From contig CASFAX010000006.1 of NCBI GenBank assembly GCA_949292945.1, forward strand, positions 1-64,000: 64,000 bases of DNA. Reading direction: 5' to 3'. Numbering within the stretch: position 1 is the first letter of the stretch; every line of letters starts with the position of its first letter. The position numbers were made by a program, and so were the translations under genes. Below the pieces are notes generated by a model. That model saw only the letters and a program-made list of their open reading frames with translations. It had not been told where the DNA came from and searched no databases. Shown in pieces: positions 51,322 through 60,370 of this stretch. Source of the stretch: an uncultured Bacillota bacterium. Its GTDB lineage: Bacteria > Bacillota > Clostridia > Peptostreptococcales > Anaerovoracaceae.

Positions 51322-52491
51322 TTATTCTATCATTCCAAAGCGGACGGCTACAGACGCGCCCCCTTCTATGCCATTCGACAAAATGATATTTCCATTGTGC
51401 CGCTCACATAGGATTTTACAGACATTGAGGCCAAGCCCCAAATGCTGCCCGGTGTCAGATTTTTTCTCCGTTGTATAAAACGGGTTTGCTGCGGATTTCA
51501 GGGCAGCATCATCAAAGCCTGGCCCATCGTCTGTTACAGTAATTGAAAATGTGTCATTTGAAGCGGCATACTGTATGGATATGGCAGATTTCGCATAACG
51601 GGCCGCGTTGGATAACAGGTTTTCAAAAACCTGCAAGACGATCTCCGGGTCAACACAAAGGCTTGCGGCAGCGGTTTTATCCGATATGGACAGGTTCTTG
51701 CCCTCGCAGATCATTTTCGCGGTATCATTAAGCCTTGCGGTGAAATCGCCGGCTGCAAGCTGTTTTCTCACAATCGGTACATCTTCAAGCCGCTGTAATG
51801 TGTTCATGGAAGAAGTATAGTTTTTCAGCCGTTCAATCTGCCCTGCCATTGCCGCGTAGGTCTGCATAACATCGTCAGCACTTAATTTCCCCTGCGGCGT
51901 GTATTTTTGCAAAATGCCTAAATGCCCCTCCATGACCGTAAGGGGTGTTCGCAGATCGTGAGAAAAAGCGGCATTTAGCTTTTTACGCTCATTCATCTGC
52001 CGCCACATTTCCCGATTGTTACTTTCCAGCGCAGAGCGCATTTTCTCAAACGCTTTGCATAGTAAGCCCATTTCATCGTTTCTGTTATACTCAATGGAAA
52101 AATCCAAATCATTTTCGGCTATTCTGTTTGCAGACGCGGTTAAGAGCATAAGAGGTCTTCTGATTTTGCTCCTGTAAAAAATAAGCCCCGCCAAAATGAA
52201 ACAGGCAAGATAGGTGAAAGGAGGCAACGTCCATATTGCCATTTCGTACAGCCACATCATTTTCCCGTCATGCTCTGAAAGCAGATATACCGATTGATTT
52301 CCCCATACCTTTTCGGAATTAAATCCCTCGACCACATCTAGATACTGAAAGGCAATATCTCTCTGTGCATTGGTGAGCAAAGTTCTTTCCACTTCTACCA
52401 GCAGCATTGCAAGGAGAAGAAAAACGATTGCAAGTAAAACAAAGGCAGACGGGATTGGTAAATCCCTTAATCTATGCTTGGCTTTTCCCAT
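51322..52491 (-). CDS. sensor histidine kinase of the Bce-like cassette
   Basis: A 389-residue kinase with two membrane helices (about 15-36 and 88-108) around a short extracellular loop, a HAMP linker, the phosphoacceptor His in NAAFSHDLRTPLTVMEGHL, N-box NLLSNAARYAK and GLGLNVCKIL. The short sensor loop of about 50 residues suggests it may rely partly on the transporter for stimulus detection, though BceS-type kinases usually have an even shorter loop. Overlaps the regulator gene by 25 bases. Confidence 0.87.
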   Translation of the reverse strand: MGKAKHRLRDLPIPSAFVLLAIVFLLLAMLLVEVERTLLTNAQRDIAFQYLDVVEGFNSEKVWGNQSVYLLSEHDGKMMWLYEMAIWTLPPFTYLACFILAGLIFYRSKIRRPLMLLTASANRIAENDLDFSIEYNRNDEMGLLCKAFEKMRSALESNNREMWRQMNERKKLNAAFSHDLRTPLTVMEGHLGILQKYTPQGKLSADDVMQTYAAMAGQIERLKNYTSSMNTLQRLEDVPIVRKQLAAGDFTARLNDTAKMICEGKNLSISDKTAAASLCVDPEIVLQVFENLLSNAARYAKSAISIQYAASNDTFSITVTDDGPGFDDAALKSAANPFYTTEKKSDTGQHLGLGLNVCKILCERHNGNIILSNGIEGGASVAVRFGMIE

Positions 52492-53153
52492 TTATAGCCC
52501 ACCCCCCAAACTGTTTCAATATATTGCTTTGCCCCGGCTGTGGTAAACTTTGCGCGGATTTTTCTGATATGCTCTGCTACAACAGTGTTGTTTCCCAAAC
52601 CGTCCAATCCCCATGCAGCTTCATAGAGTTGTTCTTTATCAAAAACCTGTCCGGGGTTTTGTGAAAGCACTTCGACTATATCAAACTCCTTTTTCAAAAG
52701 CGGGATTTTTATCTCGTTCCAATATACCGCCCGTTCTAAATAGTCAATGATTAATTCCTCGTCAAACAAAACACGGGATTTGGTTTTACTGCGGTTTTCA
52801 CGGCGTAAATGTGCCGATACCCGCGCGCCTAATTCACCGATGGAAAAAGGCTTTACAATGTAATCGTCCCCACCTGCGCCGAAACCTTTGATCTTATCGC
52901 TGTCCTCAGTATTAGCGGTCAAAAAGAGAATTGGGCATGAAACAAAGTCCCGTATGCTTTTGCAGAGCGAAAGCCCGTCTATATCCGGCATATTGATGTC
53001 GAGTAAGATGATATCCGGCTGTTTTTCCAATTTCTGTAATGCTTCTTTTCCTCCGGCGGCAGTAATTACATGGTAGCCCTCAAGGGAAAAATAGCATTTC
53101 AACATATCTAAGATTTCTGCTTCATCATCTATTACCATGATCGTCTGTGCCAT
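52467..53153 (-). CDS. OmpR-family response regulator of the Bce-like cassette
   Basis: A 228-residue regulator: receiver domain with acidic DDE near residue 8, phosphoacceptor Asp in IILLDINMPDIDG and Lys in YIVKPFSIGE; C-terminal winged helix with LLKKEFDIVEVLSQNPGQVF and NTVVAEHIRKIRAKF. Start ATG 53153 follows GGAGGTGTTGAA; an in-frame upstream ATG (53186) is not supported by a ribosome site. Expected to activate the ABC genes downstream. Confidence 0.9.
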   Translation of the reverse strand: MAQTIMVIDDEAEILDMLKCYFSLEGYHVITAAGGKEALQKLEKQPDIILLDINMPDIDGLSLCKSIRDFVSCPILFLTANTEDSDKIKGFGAGGDDYIVKPFSIGELGARVSAHLRRENRSKTKSRVLFDEELIIDYLERAVYWNEIKIPLLKKEFDIVEVLSQNPGQVFDKEQLYEAAWGLDGLGNNTVVAEHIRKIRAKFTTAGAKQYIETVWGVGYKWEKPSID

Positions 53154-53284
53154 TTCAACACCTCCAAAGATGATTTTAGCAATCATTTTTCAAATCTCTA
53201 TCAACTTTACGCTGCCCGCCAATCGGTTTTTCCGCGTCTTTGGGAAATGTCTCATTTTTGATTTGAGATTCTCCCCATTTAAAG

Positions 53285-53308
53285 AGACGTCGGTCACGAC
53301 CGACGTCT
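53285..53308. terminator. hairpin at the lgt stop codon
   Basis: AGACGTCGGT (53285-53294) pairs exactly with ACCGACGTCT (53299-53308), loop CACG. It overlaps the end of lgt on the minus strand; short T-rich tracts lie on both sides. Confidence 0.6.
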
Positions 53309-54046
53309 TTTCTCTTTTCTCTGAAAGTATATGTACGCACCGAGGCAGCCCATGAATACGAAGAAGCTGAGTACCTGAGCCTGTTTGAATGGCCCTATCA
53401 TCAGGCTGTCCGTGCGAAGCTCCTCCACGAGGCCGCGCTCGAAGGAGTAGAGCATTCCGTAGAGAAAAGCAACCTGTCCCCTGAATGTCCGCCTGTGATC
53501 GTCGAACCAGATGAGGAATACGAACATTGCAAGGCACCAAAGGGACTCATAGAGGAAAGTCGGGTGAACCATCTGCCCGTCCACCTCTATGGCCCACGGA
53601 AGATTGGTAGGGCCGCCGTGAGCCTCCGAGTTGAAGAAGTTTCCCCAGCGACCTATGGCCTGAGCCAGCGCCACCGTTGGAAACGCAAGATCGGCAAGAT
53701 CCAGTATGTGCATCTTATGGTAGCGGCAGACGAAGCAGGCCGTTATGATTCCGGCTATGAGGCCGCCGTGAATGGCAAGGCCTCCGCTTCTGATGTCTAA
53801 AATCTTAGCCCAGTCGCCGGCGTAGTTATCCCAGCTGAATATTACGTAATATGCTCTGGCTCCGATGATGGAAGCCGGTATCATAAAGATGGTGAAATCT
53901 ATGACATAGTCTCTCTCTATTCCGTGGCGTGGCGCTCTGTAGTAGGATATTGCGATGGCGAGGAGAAATCCCAGGCCTATGAGAACGCCGTACCACATTA
54001 TATCGAGGCCGCCTATGGAAAACGCAACAGGGTCCGGTGCGCGCAT
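53294..54046 (-). CDS. lgt: prolipoprotein diacylglyceryl transferase
   Basis: A 250-residue polytopic membrane enzyme that attaches diacylglycerol to the lipobox cysteine of prolipoproteins. The Lgt signature appears as AIGRWGNFFNSEAHGG, with the conserved Tyr/Arg/His residues in YYRAPRHGIERDY and the end segment MVHPTFLYESLWCL. Full length. The divergent sfsA gene starts 65 bases away, so the two share a short promoter region. Confidence 0.94.
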   Translation of the reverse strand: MRAPDPVAFSIGGLDIMWYGVLIGLGFLLAIAISYYRAPRHGIERDYVIDFTIFMIPASIIGARAYYVIFSWDNYAGDWAKILDIRSGGLAIHGGLIAGIITACFVCRYHKMHILDLADLAFPTVALAQAIGRWGNFFNSEAHGGPTNLPWAIEVDGQMVHPTFLYESLWCLAMFVFLIWFDDHRRTFRGQVAFLYGMLYSFERGLVEELRTDSLMIGPFKQAQVLSFFVFMGCLGAYIYFQRKEKRRRS

Positions 54047-54111
54047 ATTTAAGTCCTCCCTTTTTGAAAAATCCCTTCTATTATAAATAAAACTCTGTTA
54101 GAATTCAATGT

Positions 54112-54858
54112 ATGAGATACGAAAATATGGTTCCGGGAACGTTCGTTTCACGTCCCAACAGATTCATAGCAAAGGTTAGGCTCACAGGTGGAGAGGAAGT
54201 GACGGCCCACGTAAAAAACACGGGAAGGTGCCGGGAACTTTTGATTTCCGGGTGTACGGTATACCTTCAGGATCACGCAGGCGCCATGGGAAAGAGGAAG
54301 CTGAGGTATTCCCTCATAGCCGTGGACAAAGTGTGCGGCCGGGGCAGGCTTCTCATAAACATGGACTCTCAGGCTCCCAACAAAATCGTCGGCGAAGCGT
54401 TAGCCTGCGGCAGATTTCAGGAAGTTTTCGGCAGTGAGCTTAAGGGCATGGCTTTCGACTTTGGAAACATTTCCTATATTTCTCCCGAGAAGACCTTCGG
54501 CGATTCCAGATTCGATTTTCGCCTGACCGATAAAGAAGGCAGAATCTGCTGGATGGAAGTTAAAGGCGTGACCCTTGAAGAGGACGGCATCGCAAGGTTT
54601 CCCGATGCTCCTACGGAAAGGGGCGTAAAGCATGTGGGCGAGCTCGTTAAAGCCGCAAAAGCAGGGGATTCCGCCGGCATAGTCTTCGTAATCCAGATGA
54701 AAGGAATAAAGGAGTTTAGGCCCAACGATGAGACTCACAGGGCCTTCGGAGACGCTTTGAGAAAGGCTTTTCGCGAGGGCGTAAAAGTTCTGGCTTTTGA
54801 CTGCCATGTAAAGCCTGATTCTGCGGTAATCCGGGACAGAGTACAGGTCATACTTTAG
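54112..54858 (+). CDS. sfsA: SfsA family nuclease-like protein
   Basis: A 248-residue protein with an N-terminal OB-like part (PGTFVSRPNRFIAKVRLTGGEEVTAHVKNTGRCRELL) and a C-terminal PD-(D/E)xK nuclease-type domain (SRFDFRL... CWMEVKGVTLEEDGIARFPDAPTERGVKHVGEL). First described as a sugar fermentation stimulator in E. coli, it is now viewed as a DNA/RNA nuclease-like protein. The minimal leader lacks a strong ribosome site. Confidence 0.9.
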   Translation: MRYENMVPGTFVSRPNRFIAKVRLTGGEEVTAHVKNTGRCRELLISGCTVYLQDHAGAMGKRKLRYSLIAVDKVCGRGRLLINMDSQAPNKIVGEALACGRFQEVFGSELKGMAFDFGNISYISPEKTFGDSRFDFRLTDKEGRICWMEVKGVTLEEDGIARFPDAPTERGVKHVGELVKAAKAGDSAGIVFVIQMKGIKEFRPNDETHRAFGDALRKAFREGVKVLAFDCHVKPDSAVIRDRVQVIL

Positions 54859-54937
54859 ATGTGAAACGTATTGACGGCGGAAGAAAAAAACAATAGAATG
54901 AAATGGCCGGACAAAAATTACTATCGAGGAGGCATCT

Positions 54938-55906
54938 ATGCAGGATCTGATTCTATACCTCGGAATGGCGGCCATAGGATATATAATCGCCAGCCGTCTG
55001 AGAAACAGCCGTGATAAATTCGGATGGACGGGAAAGGTACAGACAGCAGCCATAATAATACTTGTATTTACAATGGGGGCCAGGATGGGCTCAAACTCCG
55101 AAGTCACGGATAATCTGACTTCCATAGGGCTTTACTCTTTCATCATTACGGTGGTGGTAATGACCGTGTGCGTGGTCTTTGCCATACTGGCGCGTAAAAT
55201 AGTAGGAGTAAACAGATACGGCGGCGTTGGGGAAGTGAACCCTGCGGACATAAACCACGGAAGCGGCCACAAGGGAAAAGGCGGCTTTGACAGGATGACC
55301 TTTATCATCGTGGGAGCGGTAGCCGTTGGAATGGGTTCGGGCTATCTGTTTGTGGACAGGCTTTTCAGCGACTATGACACCTTTGACAGTGCGGCAGGTC
55401 TTGCAATTAAAATAGGGCTTTGCGTAATGCTGTTCTTCGTCGGCTTTGACCTGGGAATGGAGGGCACCGTATTTTCCAACATGAGAAAGATGGGGATCAG
55501 GGTGTTTGTGTTTCCCCTTGCCACTATAGTAGGAAGCCTTGCAGCCGCAGCACTCTGCTCGGTATTTCTTCCTCTGGGACTTAGAGAATCCCTTGCCGTA
55601 GGCGCAGGGTTCGGATGGTATTCCCTGGCTCCCGGAATGATACTTGAGAGCGGCCTTGTTACGGCAAGCGCCATTTCCTTTATGCATAACGTCATGCGTG
55701 AACTTTTCGGAATCATATTCATACCCGTGGTCGCTCAGAAAGTAGGCTATGTGGAGAGCATATGCCTTCCGGGAGCAGCTGCCATGGACGTATGCCTTCC
55801 GATAGTTGAAAAATACACTAACGGCAACGTAGCCGTATATTCGTTCATTTCAGGATTAATCGTGTCGCTGGCGGTACCGGTTCTGGTGCCGATAATGCTT
55901 GGATAA
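54938..55906 (+). CDS. LysO-family (DUF340) transporter
   Basis: A 322-residue membrane protein with about eight to ten helices. Two related halves and the signatures LVFTMGARMGSN, MLFFVGFDLGMEG and GAGFGWYSLAPGMILE match LysO (YbjE), the lysine exporter of E. coli. Whether lysine is the substrate here is inference. AGGAGG lies before the ATG; the transglutaminase-like gene follows after 21 bases. Confidence 0.82.
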   Translation: MQDLILYLGMAAIGYIIASRLRNSRDKFGWTGKVQTAAIIILVFTMGARMGSNSEVTDNLTSIGLYSFIITVVVMTVCVVFAILARKIVGVNRYGGVGEVNPADINHGSGHKGKGGFDRMTFIIVGAVAVGMGSGYLFVDRLFSDYDTFDSAAGLAIKIGLCVMLFFVGFDLGMEGTVFSNMRKMGIRVFVFPLATIVGSLAAAALCSVFLPLGLRESLAVGAGFGWYSLAPGMILESGLVTASAISFMHNVMRELFGIIFIPVVAQKVGYVESICLPGAAAMDVCLPIVEKYTNGNVAVYSFISGLIVSLAVPVLVPIMLG

Positions 55907-55927
55907 TTTTAACCGGAGGAAAAGAAA

Positions 55928-57349
55928 ATGGACTTATCTTATGTGAAAACCCTTGATGTGGACATGCCGGAAGAGCTGGTAAGACTTAAATATGCAGGCA
56001 TGTTTGACGACTTTGAGAAGCGGGCGGCATATCACCTTTCACGTCCCGAACTTCCCGAGGCTCTGAAGAAGAGAATCGAGCTCGAAATTCACAATGCAAA
56101 GCTCATAAAGAGGGAGTACACCCTTACGGAAGATGAGCTGGTTAAGGGAATCGCAGAGTACGCCCCGGGATTTACGAAGGCAGACCTCGACAAAATCGCA
56201 GACAGTCTGGACTACGTTATCATCGAAGGCGAAAAACGCTACGTGTCCTTCAGCGTCAGAGCTCTTTTTAAATCCCATCCTGTACTCATGAACTGGCCGG
56301 GAAGCACTCACAAAAAAGACGACAGAACCTTCCTTGAAGGCGTCATAGCCAGAATGAAGGAAAAGGGCGGTCTCGCCGTGGATATCGATATAACCACCGG
56401 AATGGAGATAGATGAAGAAGTCGCAAAAGGCGCCGATCTTAAAGTTCACGTGCCGTTTCCTACAGAAAAGGCTTTCGGCATGAAAAACGTCAGGTTCATA
56501 GAATCGGAAGGTGAGTGTGAAATAGCTCCGGATACGGCCCTTCAGAGAACGGCATGCTTTACCGCAAAAGGTGATGACAGGAGAAGGTTCACTCTGCGCA
56601 CCGGCGGAACATATGAAGTCAAGTATATGTCATTTGAGGAGATGAAGAAACTTCACGATGAGGCAGTTGCAAGAGGGGAAACCCTGCCTGAGTTCAGCGC
56701 GCCCGGCCCTGACACAAAGGACGGAGTATGGGAAAGCGATTTATCCGAAAAGGCTCCGCAGATAATGTTTACGCCTTTCATAAAGGCTCTTTCGGAGAAA
56801 ATCGTCGGAGATGAAACGGATAAGCTCCTCATCGCAAAGAGAATTTACGATTACATGGTAAAAAACTTCAGATACTCCTACGTTCGCGACTACGCATCCA
56901 TAGAGAATCTGTCCGAATACTTTGCTCTTCGGGGAAGAGGAGACTGCGGACTTCAGGCCCTGCTTTTCATAGTGCTGGCAAGGTACAACGGAATTCCTGC
57001 AAGGTGGCAGTCCGGAATTACCACTGAGCCTGACGGAGCAGGAAGCCACGACTGGGCAGCCGCATATTTTGTCGGCGTAGGCTGGAGACCTGTTGACCCG
57101 TCCTACGGCGGAGGTGAGGTCAGAAACGGCACAGACGGCAACGCCGACTTCTACTTTGGCAACACCGACCCGTACAGATGGATATTCAATGTGGATATTC
57201 AGGAGGAGTTCATGCCGCCGAAGAGCCACTACAGGTGCGATCCTTACGACAGCCAGATAGGCGAAGCCGAAACAGCGGACATGCAGATTACATACGCCAA
57301 CATCGACTTCATCAGAAAGTTCAACGTGAGAGAAGAGCGGGAGATATAG
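55928..57349 (+). CDS. transglutaminase-like (cysteine protease fold) protein
   Basis: A 473-residue protein without signal peptide or membrane helix. The C-terminal half has the transglutaminase core: Cys in LRGRGDCGLQALLFIVLARYNGIPARW, His in GSHDWAAAYFVGVGW and Asp in RPVDPSYGG, a complete catalytic triad. The N-terminal 250 residues are unassigned and mixed alpha/beta. Bacterial members are peptidases or amidases more often than cross-linkers; the substrate is unknown. It is probably cotranscribed with the LysO-like exporter, suggesting release and export of amino acids or peptides (inference). Confidence 0.78.
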   Translation: MDLSYVKTLDVDMPEELVRLKYAGMFDDFEKRAAYHLSRPELPEALKKRIELEIHNAKLIKREYTLTEDELVKGIAEYAPGFTKADLDKIADSLDYVIIEGEKRYVSFSVRALFKSHPVLMNWPGSTHKKDDRTFLEGVIARMKEKGGLAVDIDITTGMEIDEEVAKGADLKVHVPFPTEKAFGMKNVRFIESEGECEIAPDTALQRTACFTAKGDDRRRFTLRTGGTYEVKYMSFEEMKKLHDEAVARGETLPEFSAPGPDTKDGVWESDLSEKAPQIMFTPFIKALSEKIVGDETDKLLIAKRIYDYMVKNFRYSYVRDYASIENLSEYFALRGRGDCGLQALLFIVLARYNGIPARWQSGITTEPDGAGSHDWAAAYFVGVGWRPVDPSYGGGEVRNGTDGNADFYFGNTDPYRWIFNVDIQEEFMPPKSHYRCDPYDSQIGEAETADMQITYANIDFIRKFNVREEREI

Positions 57350-57426
57350 GAAGTCTTTAGGCTAGGCTCTATGACCAGGCTTTATATAGTGAGATTCGCG
57401 ATTTGCGATTATGCGCGATTATGAAG

Positions 57427-57628
57427 GTGTTCGATGCAAAACCGGTTTTCTGCCGGAAACATCGAACACTTTTTCGATGTCATGAGATGTTTTCGGGGGT
57501 CACATCGAACTTTTAGGGTCAGGAGCGGGGTTTTGCGACACAAATGTTCGATGTGATCGGCATTTTCAGCCTTTGGGGTAGAAAAAACGTTCGGTATGGG
57601 CGCGGAAATCCGGCTTTGACATCGAACA
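57427..57628. repeat. six GTTCGATG elements in alternating orientation
   Basis: Core TTCGATG at 57427-57436 (+), 57460-57469 (-), 57473-57480 (+), 57502-57510 (-), 57545-57554 (+) and 57619-57628 (-). They form three inverted pairs; the first, GTGTTCGATG/CATCGAACAC, is perfect over 10 bases. They fill the 411-base gap between the transglutaminase-like gene and lexA, which has no other gene; a short GCGATTATG direct repeat precedes them at about 57400-57423. Confidence 0.65.
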
Positions 57629-57704
57629 GCCGTCTCGTAACAATCTGCCTCGGAACGGACCGCCCCGGAACAAACTGCCCCGCATCATGGCATATTTATC
57701 GCGT

Positions 57705-57734
57705 AAAAAACCCCTGCGCCAGACACAGGGGTTT
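57705..57734 (-). terminator. intrinsic terminator of lexA
   Basis: Stem AAACCCCTG (57708-57716) / CAGGGGTTT (57726-57734) with a nine-base loop; on the minus strand it is followed by six Ts (57705-57710). Confidence 0.85.
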
Positions 57735-57760
57735 ATGATGCTTACCGGGAGCTGTTAAAC

Positions 57761-58411
57761 TTAACTCAGATACCTGAACACGCCTTTTACCTTTCCCAGG
57801 ATTCTGGCGTCGTCTACGATTATAGGATCCATGGTGTCGTTTTCAGGCTGGAGCCTTACGTGGCCGTCTTCTCTGTAGAATGTCTTTACGGTGGCTTCGC
57901 TCTCAAAGTCGCCTTCCACCATGGCGACGACTATTTCGCCGTTGTATGCGGTATTCTGCTGCTGGACGAGGATGAGGTCGCCGTCCATTATGCCTGCATT
58001 TATCATGCTTTCGCCCTTGACTTTAAGCATGAAGCTGTCGCCGCTTACAAAACCTGCAGGTACCGGAAATGTATCCTCTATGTTCTCCTCCGCAAGGATA
58101 GGCGTTCCTGCGGCGACGTTTCCAACGACCGGAACGTCGACCACATCCTCCCGGGATGAGGAAACATTGGAAATGGTTTCGGATTTATCGTATGAGTCGC
58201 TTTCAACCAGCATGAGGGCCCGTGGCTTGGCAGGATCCTTCTTAAGGTAGCCCTGCTCCACCAGGCTTGCTATATCCTTATGAACCGTGGATGTGGACTT
58301 GATTCCCAGAGCTGCGCCTATCTCCCTTACCGTAGGGGGATAGCCTTTGGCTCTAAGTTCTTTTCTCATGAAGGACAGTATCTTCTGTTCCCGTTCCTGC
58401 TGCTTTGACAT
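57761..58411 (-). CDS. lexA: LexA repressor
   Basis: A 216-residue SOS repressor: winged-helix domain (YPPTVREIGAALGIKSTSTVHKDIASL, 24-50), a long linker, the self-cleavage site Ala101-Gly102 in NVAAGTPILAEENI, catalytic Ser135 in KGESMINAGI and Lys176 in EATVKTF. It represses DNA-damage genes and cleaves itself when stimulated by RecA filaments. The promoter carries a palindrome at the start point (58436-58454) that may be its own operator. Confidence 0.95.
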   Translation of the reverse strand: MSKQQEREQKILSFMRKELRAKGYPPTVREIGAALGIKSTSTVHKDIASLVEQGYLKKDPAKPRALMLVESDSYDKSETISNVSSSREDVVDVPVVGNVAAGTPILAEENIEDTFPVPAGFVSGDSFMLKVKGESMINAGIMDGDLILVQQQNTAYNGEIVVAMVEGDFESEATVKTFYREDGHVRLQPENDTMDPIIVDDARILGKVKGVFRYLS

Positions 58412-58435
58412 GGGCGTTCCTTTCAGATTTACTCA

Positions 58436-58487
58436 GTATACATACTATATGTACGTCCAGTATATCACGGCTCATGGAAAAAGTAAA
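58436..58487 (-). promoter_or_regulatory. lexA promoter with palindrome at the start point
   Basis: Minus strand: TTTACT (58482-58487), 17 bases, TATACT (58459-58464). The imperfect palindrome GTATACATACTATATGTAC (58436-58454; seven of nine symmetric pairs match) covers the expected start of transcription. It does not match the Bacillus SOS box CGAAC-N4-GTTCG. Confidence 0.55.
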
Positions 58488-58571
58488 CATCTGTTCGTCA
58501 AATTCACTGCGCCCTTGACAGTCCGGGCGACTTATGGTATCATAAACGTCGGCTAAGAATATTTTTTACCG

Positions 58572-58604
58572 GAAAGAGTGGGAAAAACCCACTCTTTCAG
58601 TTTT
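58572..58604 (+). terminator. hairpin in the rimP leader (attenuator-like)
   Basis: A perfect 11-bp stem GAAAGAGTGGG / CCCACTCTTTC with loop AAAAA, followed by AGTTTTG, 20 bases before the rimP start. Such hairpins are common before rimP-nusA in Firmicutes and may allow NusA-linked control. Confidence 0.7.
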
Positions 58605-58623
58605 GTACGGGAGACATTTTTAC

Positions 58624-59106
58624 ATGGCAAAGGTTAAGATAACTGATTACACCAGAGACACGCTGGCCGGATTCCTCGCCGAGAACGGACTGGAGCTTTA
58701 CGACTGCGAGTACGTGAAGGAAGGAAGGGACAGATTTCTCAGGGTGTACATAGACAAGGTGCAGACAGGTGAAGAGGAAAGCTTCATAAGCACTGACGAC
58801 TGCGAGCTCGTGAGCAGATATTTAAGCGACAGGCTGGATGAGGACGATCCGGTGGAGGAAAACTATTATCTGGAGGTTTCGTCGCCGGGAATGGACAGAA
58901 AGCTTTCAAGGCCGGAGCACTTTGCACGCTTTGTTGGAAGACCTGTAGACATTAAGCTGTATAAAGGCTTTGACGGAAAGAAGGAATTCTCCGGAGAGCT
59001 TGCAGGCTTTGACGGAGAGAAGATAAAGATTGAAACAGAAGACGGAAAGGAATACGAATTCACTTTGGACGAAATCGCCAAAGCGAGCCTTTCGGTAGTT
59101 TTTTAG
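58624..59106 (+). CDS. rimP: ribosome maturation factor RimP
   Basis: A 160-residue protein needed for 30S subunit maturation: N-terminal alpha/beta domain (LELYDCEYVKEGRDRFLRVYID... DDCELVSRYLSDRLDE) and C-terminal SH3-like barrel, with the conserved LEVSSPGMDRKL between them. It heads the rimP-nusA-ylxR-ylxQ-infB operon. ATG 58624 is preferred to an in-frame upstream start at 58603, which overlaps the leader hairpin. Confidence 0.93.
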   Translation: MAKVKITDYTRDTLAGFLAENGLELYDCEYVKEGRDRFLRVYIDKVQTGEEESFISTDDCELVSRYLSDRLDEDDPVEENYYLEVSSPGMDRKLSRPEHFARFVGRPVDIKLYKGFDGKKEFSGELAGFDGEKIKIETEDGKEYEFTLDEIAKASLSVVF

Positions 59107-59131
59107 GATATACTTGCCAAGGAGGTTAAAA

Positions 59132-60370
59132 ATGAACAGAGAGTTTATCGAGGCAATCGACGAGCTTGAAAAAGAGAAACACATATCTAAAGATATCCTC
59201 TTTGAGGCCATCGAGACTGCCCTCGTGTCGGCGTATAAGAAAAATTACGGCACGAGTCAGAATGTCCGGGTGGATATCGACAGAGAAACGGGAGACATCG
59301 CAGTCCTCATGAGGCTTGAGGTAGTAGGCGAAGTTACGGACGACATGGTGGAGATTTCTCTGGAAGAAGCCCAGGCCATAGACCCGAGGTATGAGATAGG
59401 CGACTTCATAGAATTTCAGGTTACGCCGGGAGACTTCGGAAGAATTGCCGCTCAGACGGCTAAACAGGTAGTCGTTCAGAGAATAAGGGAAGCCGAAAGA
59501 GGAATGATCTTCGACGACTTCATAACCCGTCAGGGAGAGATAATAACCGGAATTGTCCAGAGAAAGAGCGGGGAGACACTCTTCGTCGACATAGGAAGGA
59601 CTGAAGGGATCCTGCCGGCCAACGAGCAGGTTCGCGGTGAACACTACGAGGTGAACCAGAGAATCAAGGCCTACATAATGGACGTAAAGAAGACAACCAA
59701 GGGACCTCAGGTGTTCCTTTCAAGGTCTCACCCGGGTCTTGTGAAGAGGCTGTTCGAGCTGGAGGTTCCGGAAATTGCTGACGGCACCGTTGAGATAAGA
59801 GGCATAGCCAGAGAGGCAGGTTCCAGAACGAAAATCGCCGTATACACCGAGTATGAAAACGTGGATCCTGTGGGAGCATGCGTCGGAACGAGGGGAAGCA
59901 GAGTTCAGGCCATAGTGGACGAGCTTCACGGAGAGAAAATAGACATAATCCCGTGGAGCGACATTCCTGAGGAACTCATAAGCAACGTTCTGAGTCCGGC
60001 CAAGGTGGAAAGAGTTATAATTTCGGGAGACGAAAAGGTGGCCACCGCCATCGTTCCCGACTATCAGCTTTCCCTTGCCATAGGAAGAGAAGGCCAGAAC
60101 GTAAGGCTTGCCGCCAAAGTGAGCGGATGGAAGATAGATATAAAGAGTCAGAGCCAGTATGAAGAGGCAATGGAAGACTACGACGGATACGAAGAGTACG
60201 GTGACGACTACGACGATTACGACGAGGATTTTGAGGAAAATCTTCCGGAAGAACCGGATGATGAAGCCCCGGAAGAAGGCAGTGAAAATGAAGCGGATAC
60301 AGATGCAGAGGAAGCTTCGGAGAGCGTGCCTTCAGAGGATCCGGAGGTGACGGAAGTTGAAGAAGAATAG
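59132..60370 (+). CDS. nusA: transcription termination/antitermination factor NusA
   Basis: A 412-residue protein: N-terminal polymerase-binding domain (1-125), S1 domain (about 135-200, GEIITGIVQRKSGETLFVDIGRTEGILP) and two KH domains (GACVGTRGSRVQAIVDEL; AIGREGQNVRLAAKVSGW). The last 65 residues are an extremely acidic tail rich in Asp, Glu and Tyr, probably disordered. NusA modulates pausing, termination and antitermination. ATG 59132 follows AAGGAGG. Confidence 0.95.
   Translation: MNREFIEAIDELEKEKHISKDILFEAIETALVSAYKKNYGTSQNVRVDIDRETGDIAVLMRLEVVGEVTDDMVEISLEEAQAIDPRYEIGDFIEFQVTPGDFGRIAAQTAKQVVVQRIREAERGMIFDDFITRQGEIITGIVQRKSGETLFVDIGRTEGILPANEQVRGEHYEVNQRIKAYIMDVKKTTKGPQVFLSRSHPGLVKRLFELEVPEIADGTVEIRGIAREAGSRTKIAVYTEYENVDPVGACVGTRGSRVQAIVDELHGEKIDIIPWSDIPEELISNVLSPAKVERVIISGDEKVATAIVPDYQLSLAIGREGQNVRLAAKVSGWKIDIKSQSQYEEAMEDYDGYEEYGDDYDDYDEDFEENLPEEPDDEAPEEGSENEADTDAEEASESVPSEDPEVTEVEEE

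Noticed and set aside
57427..57628. SOS boxes for LexA
   Set aside because: The copies carry GTTCGATG but not the two-sided CGAAC-N4-GTTCG symmetry, and they lie beyond the 3' end of lexA.
59126..59644. Minus-strand frame opposite nusA and similar shadows opposite udk, glpP and hom
   Set aside because: Each lies wholly within a well-supported gene on the other strand and follows from its codon bias.
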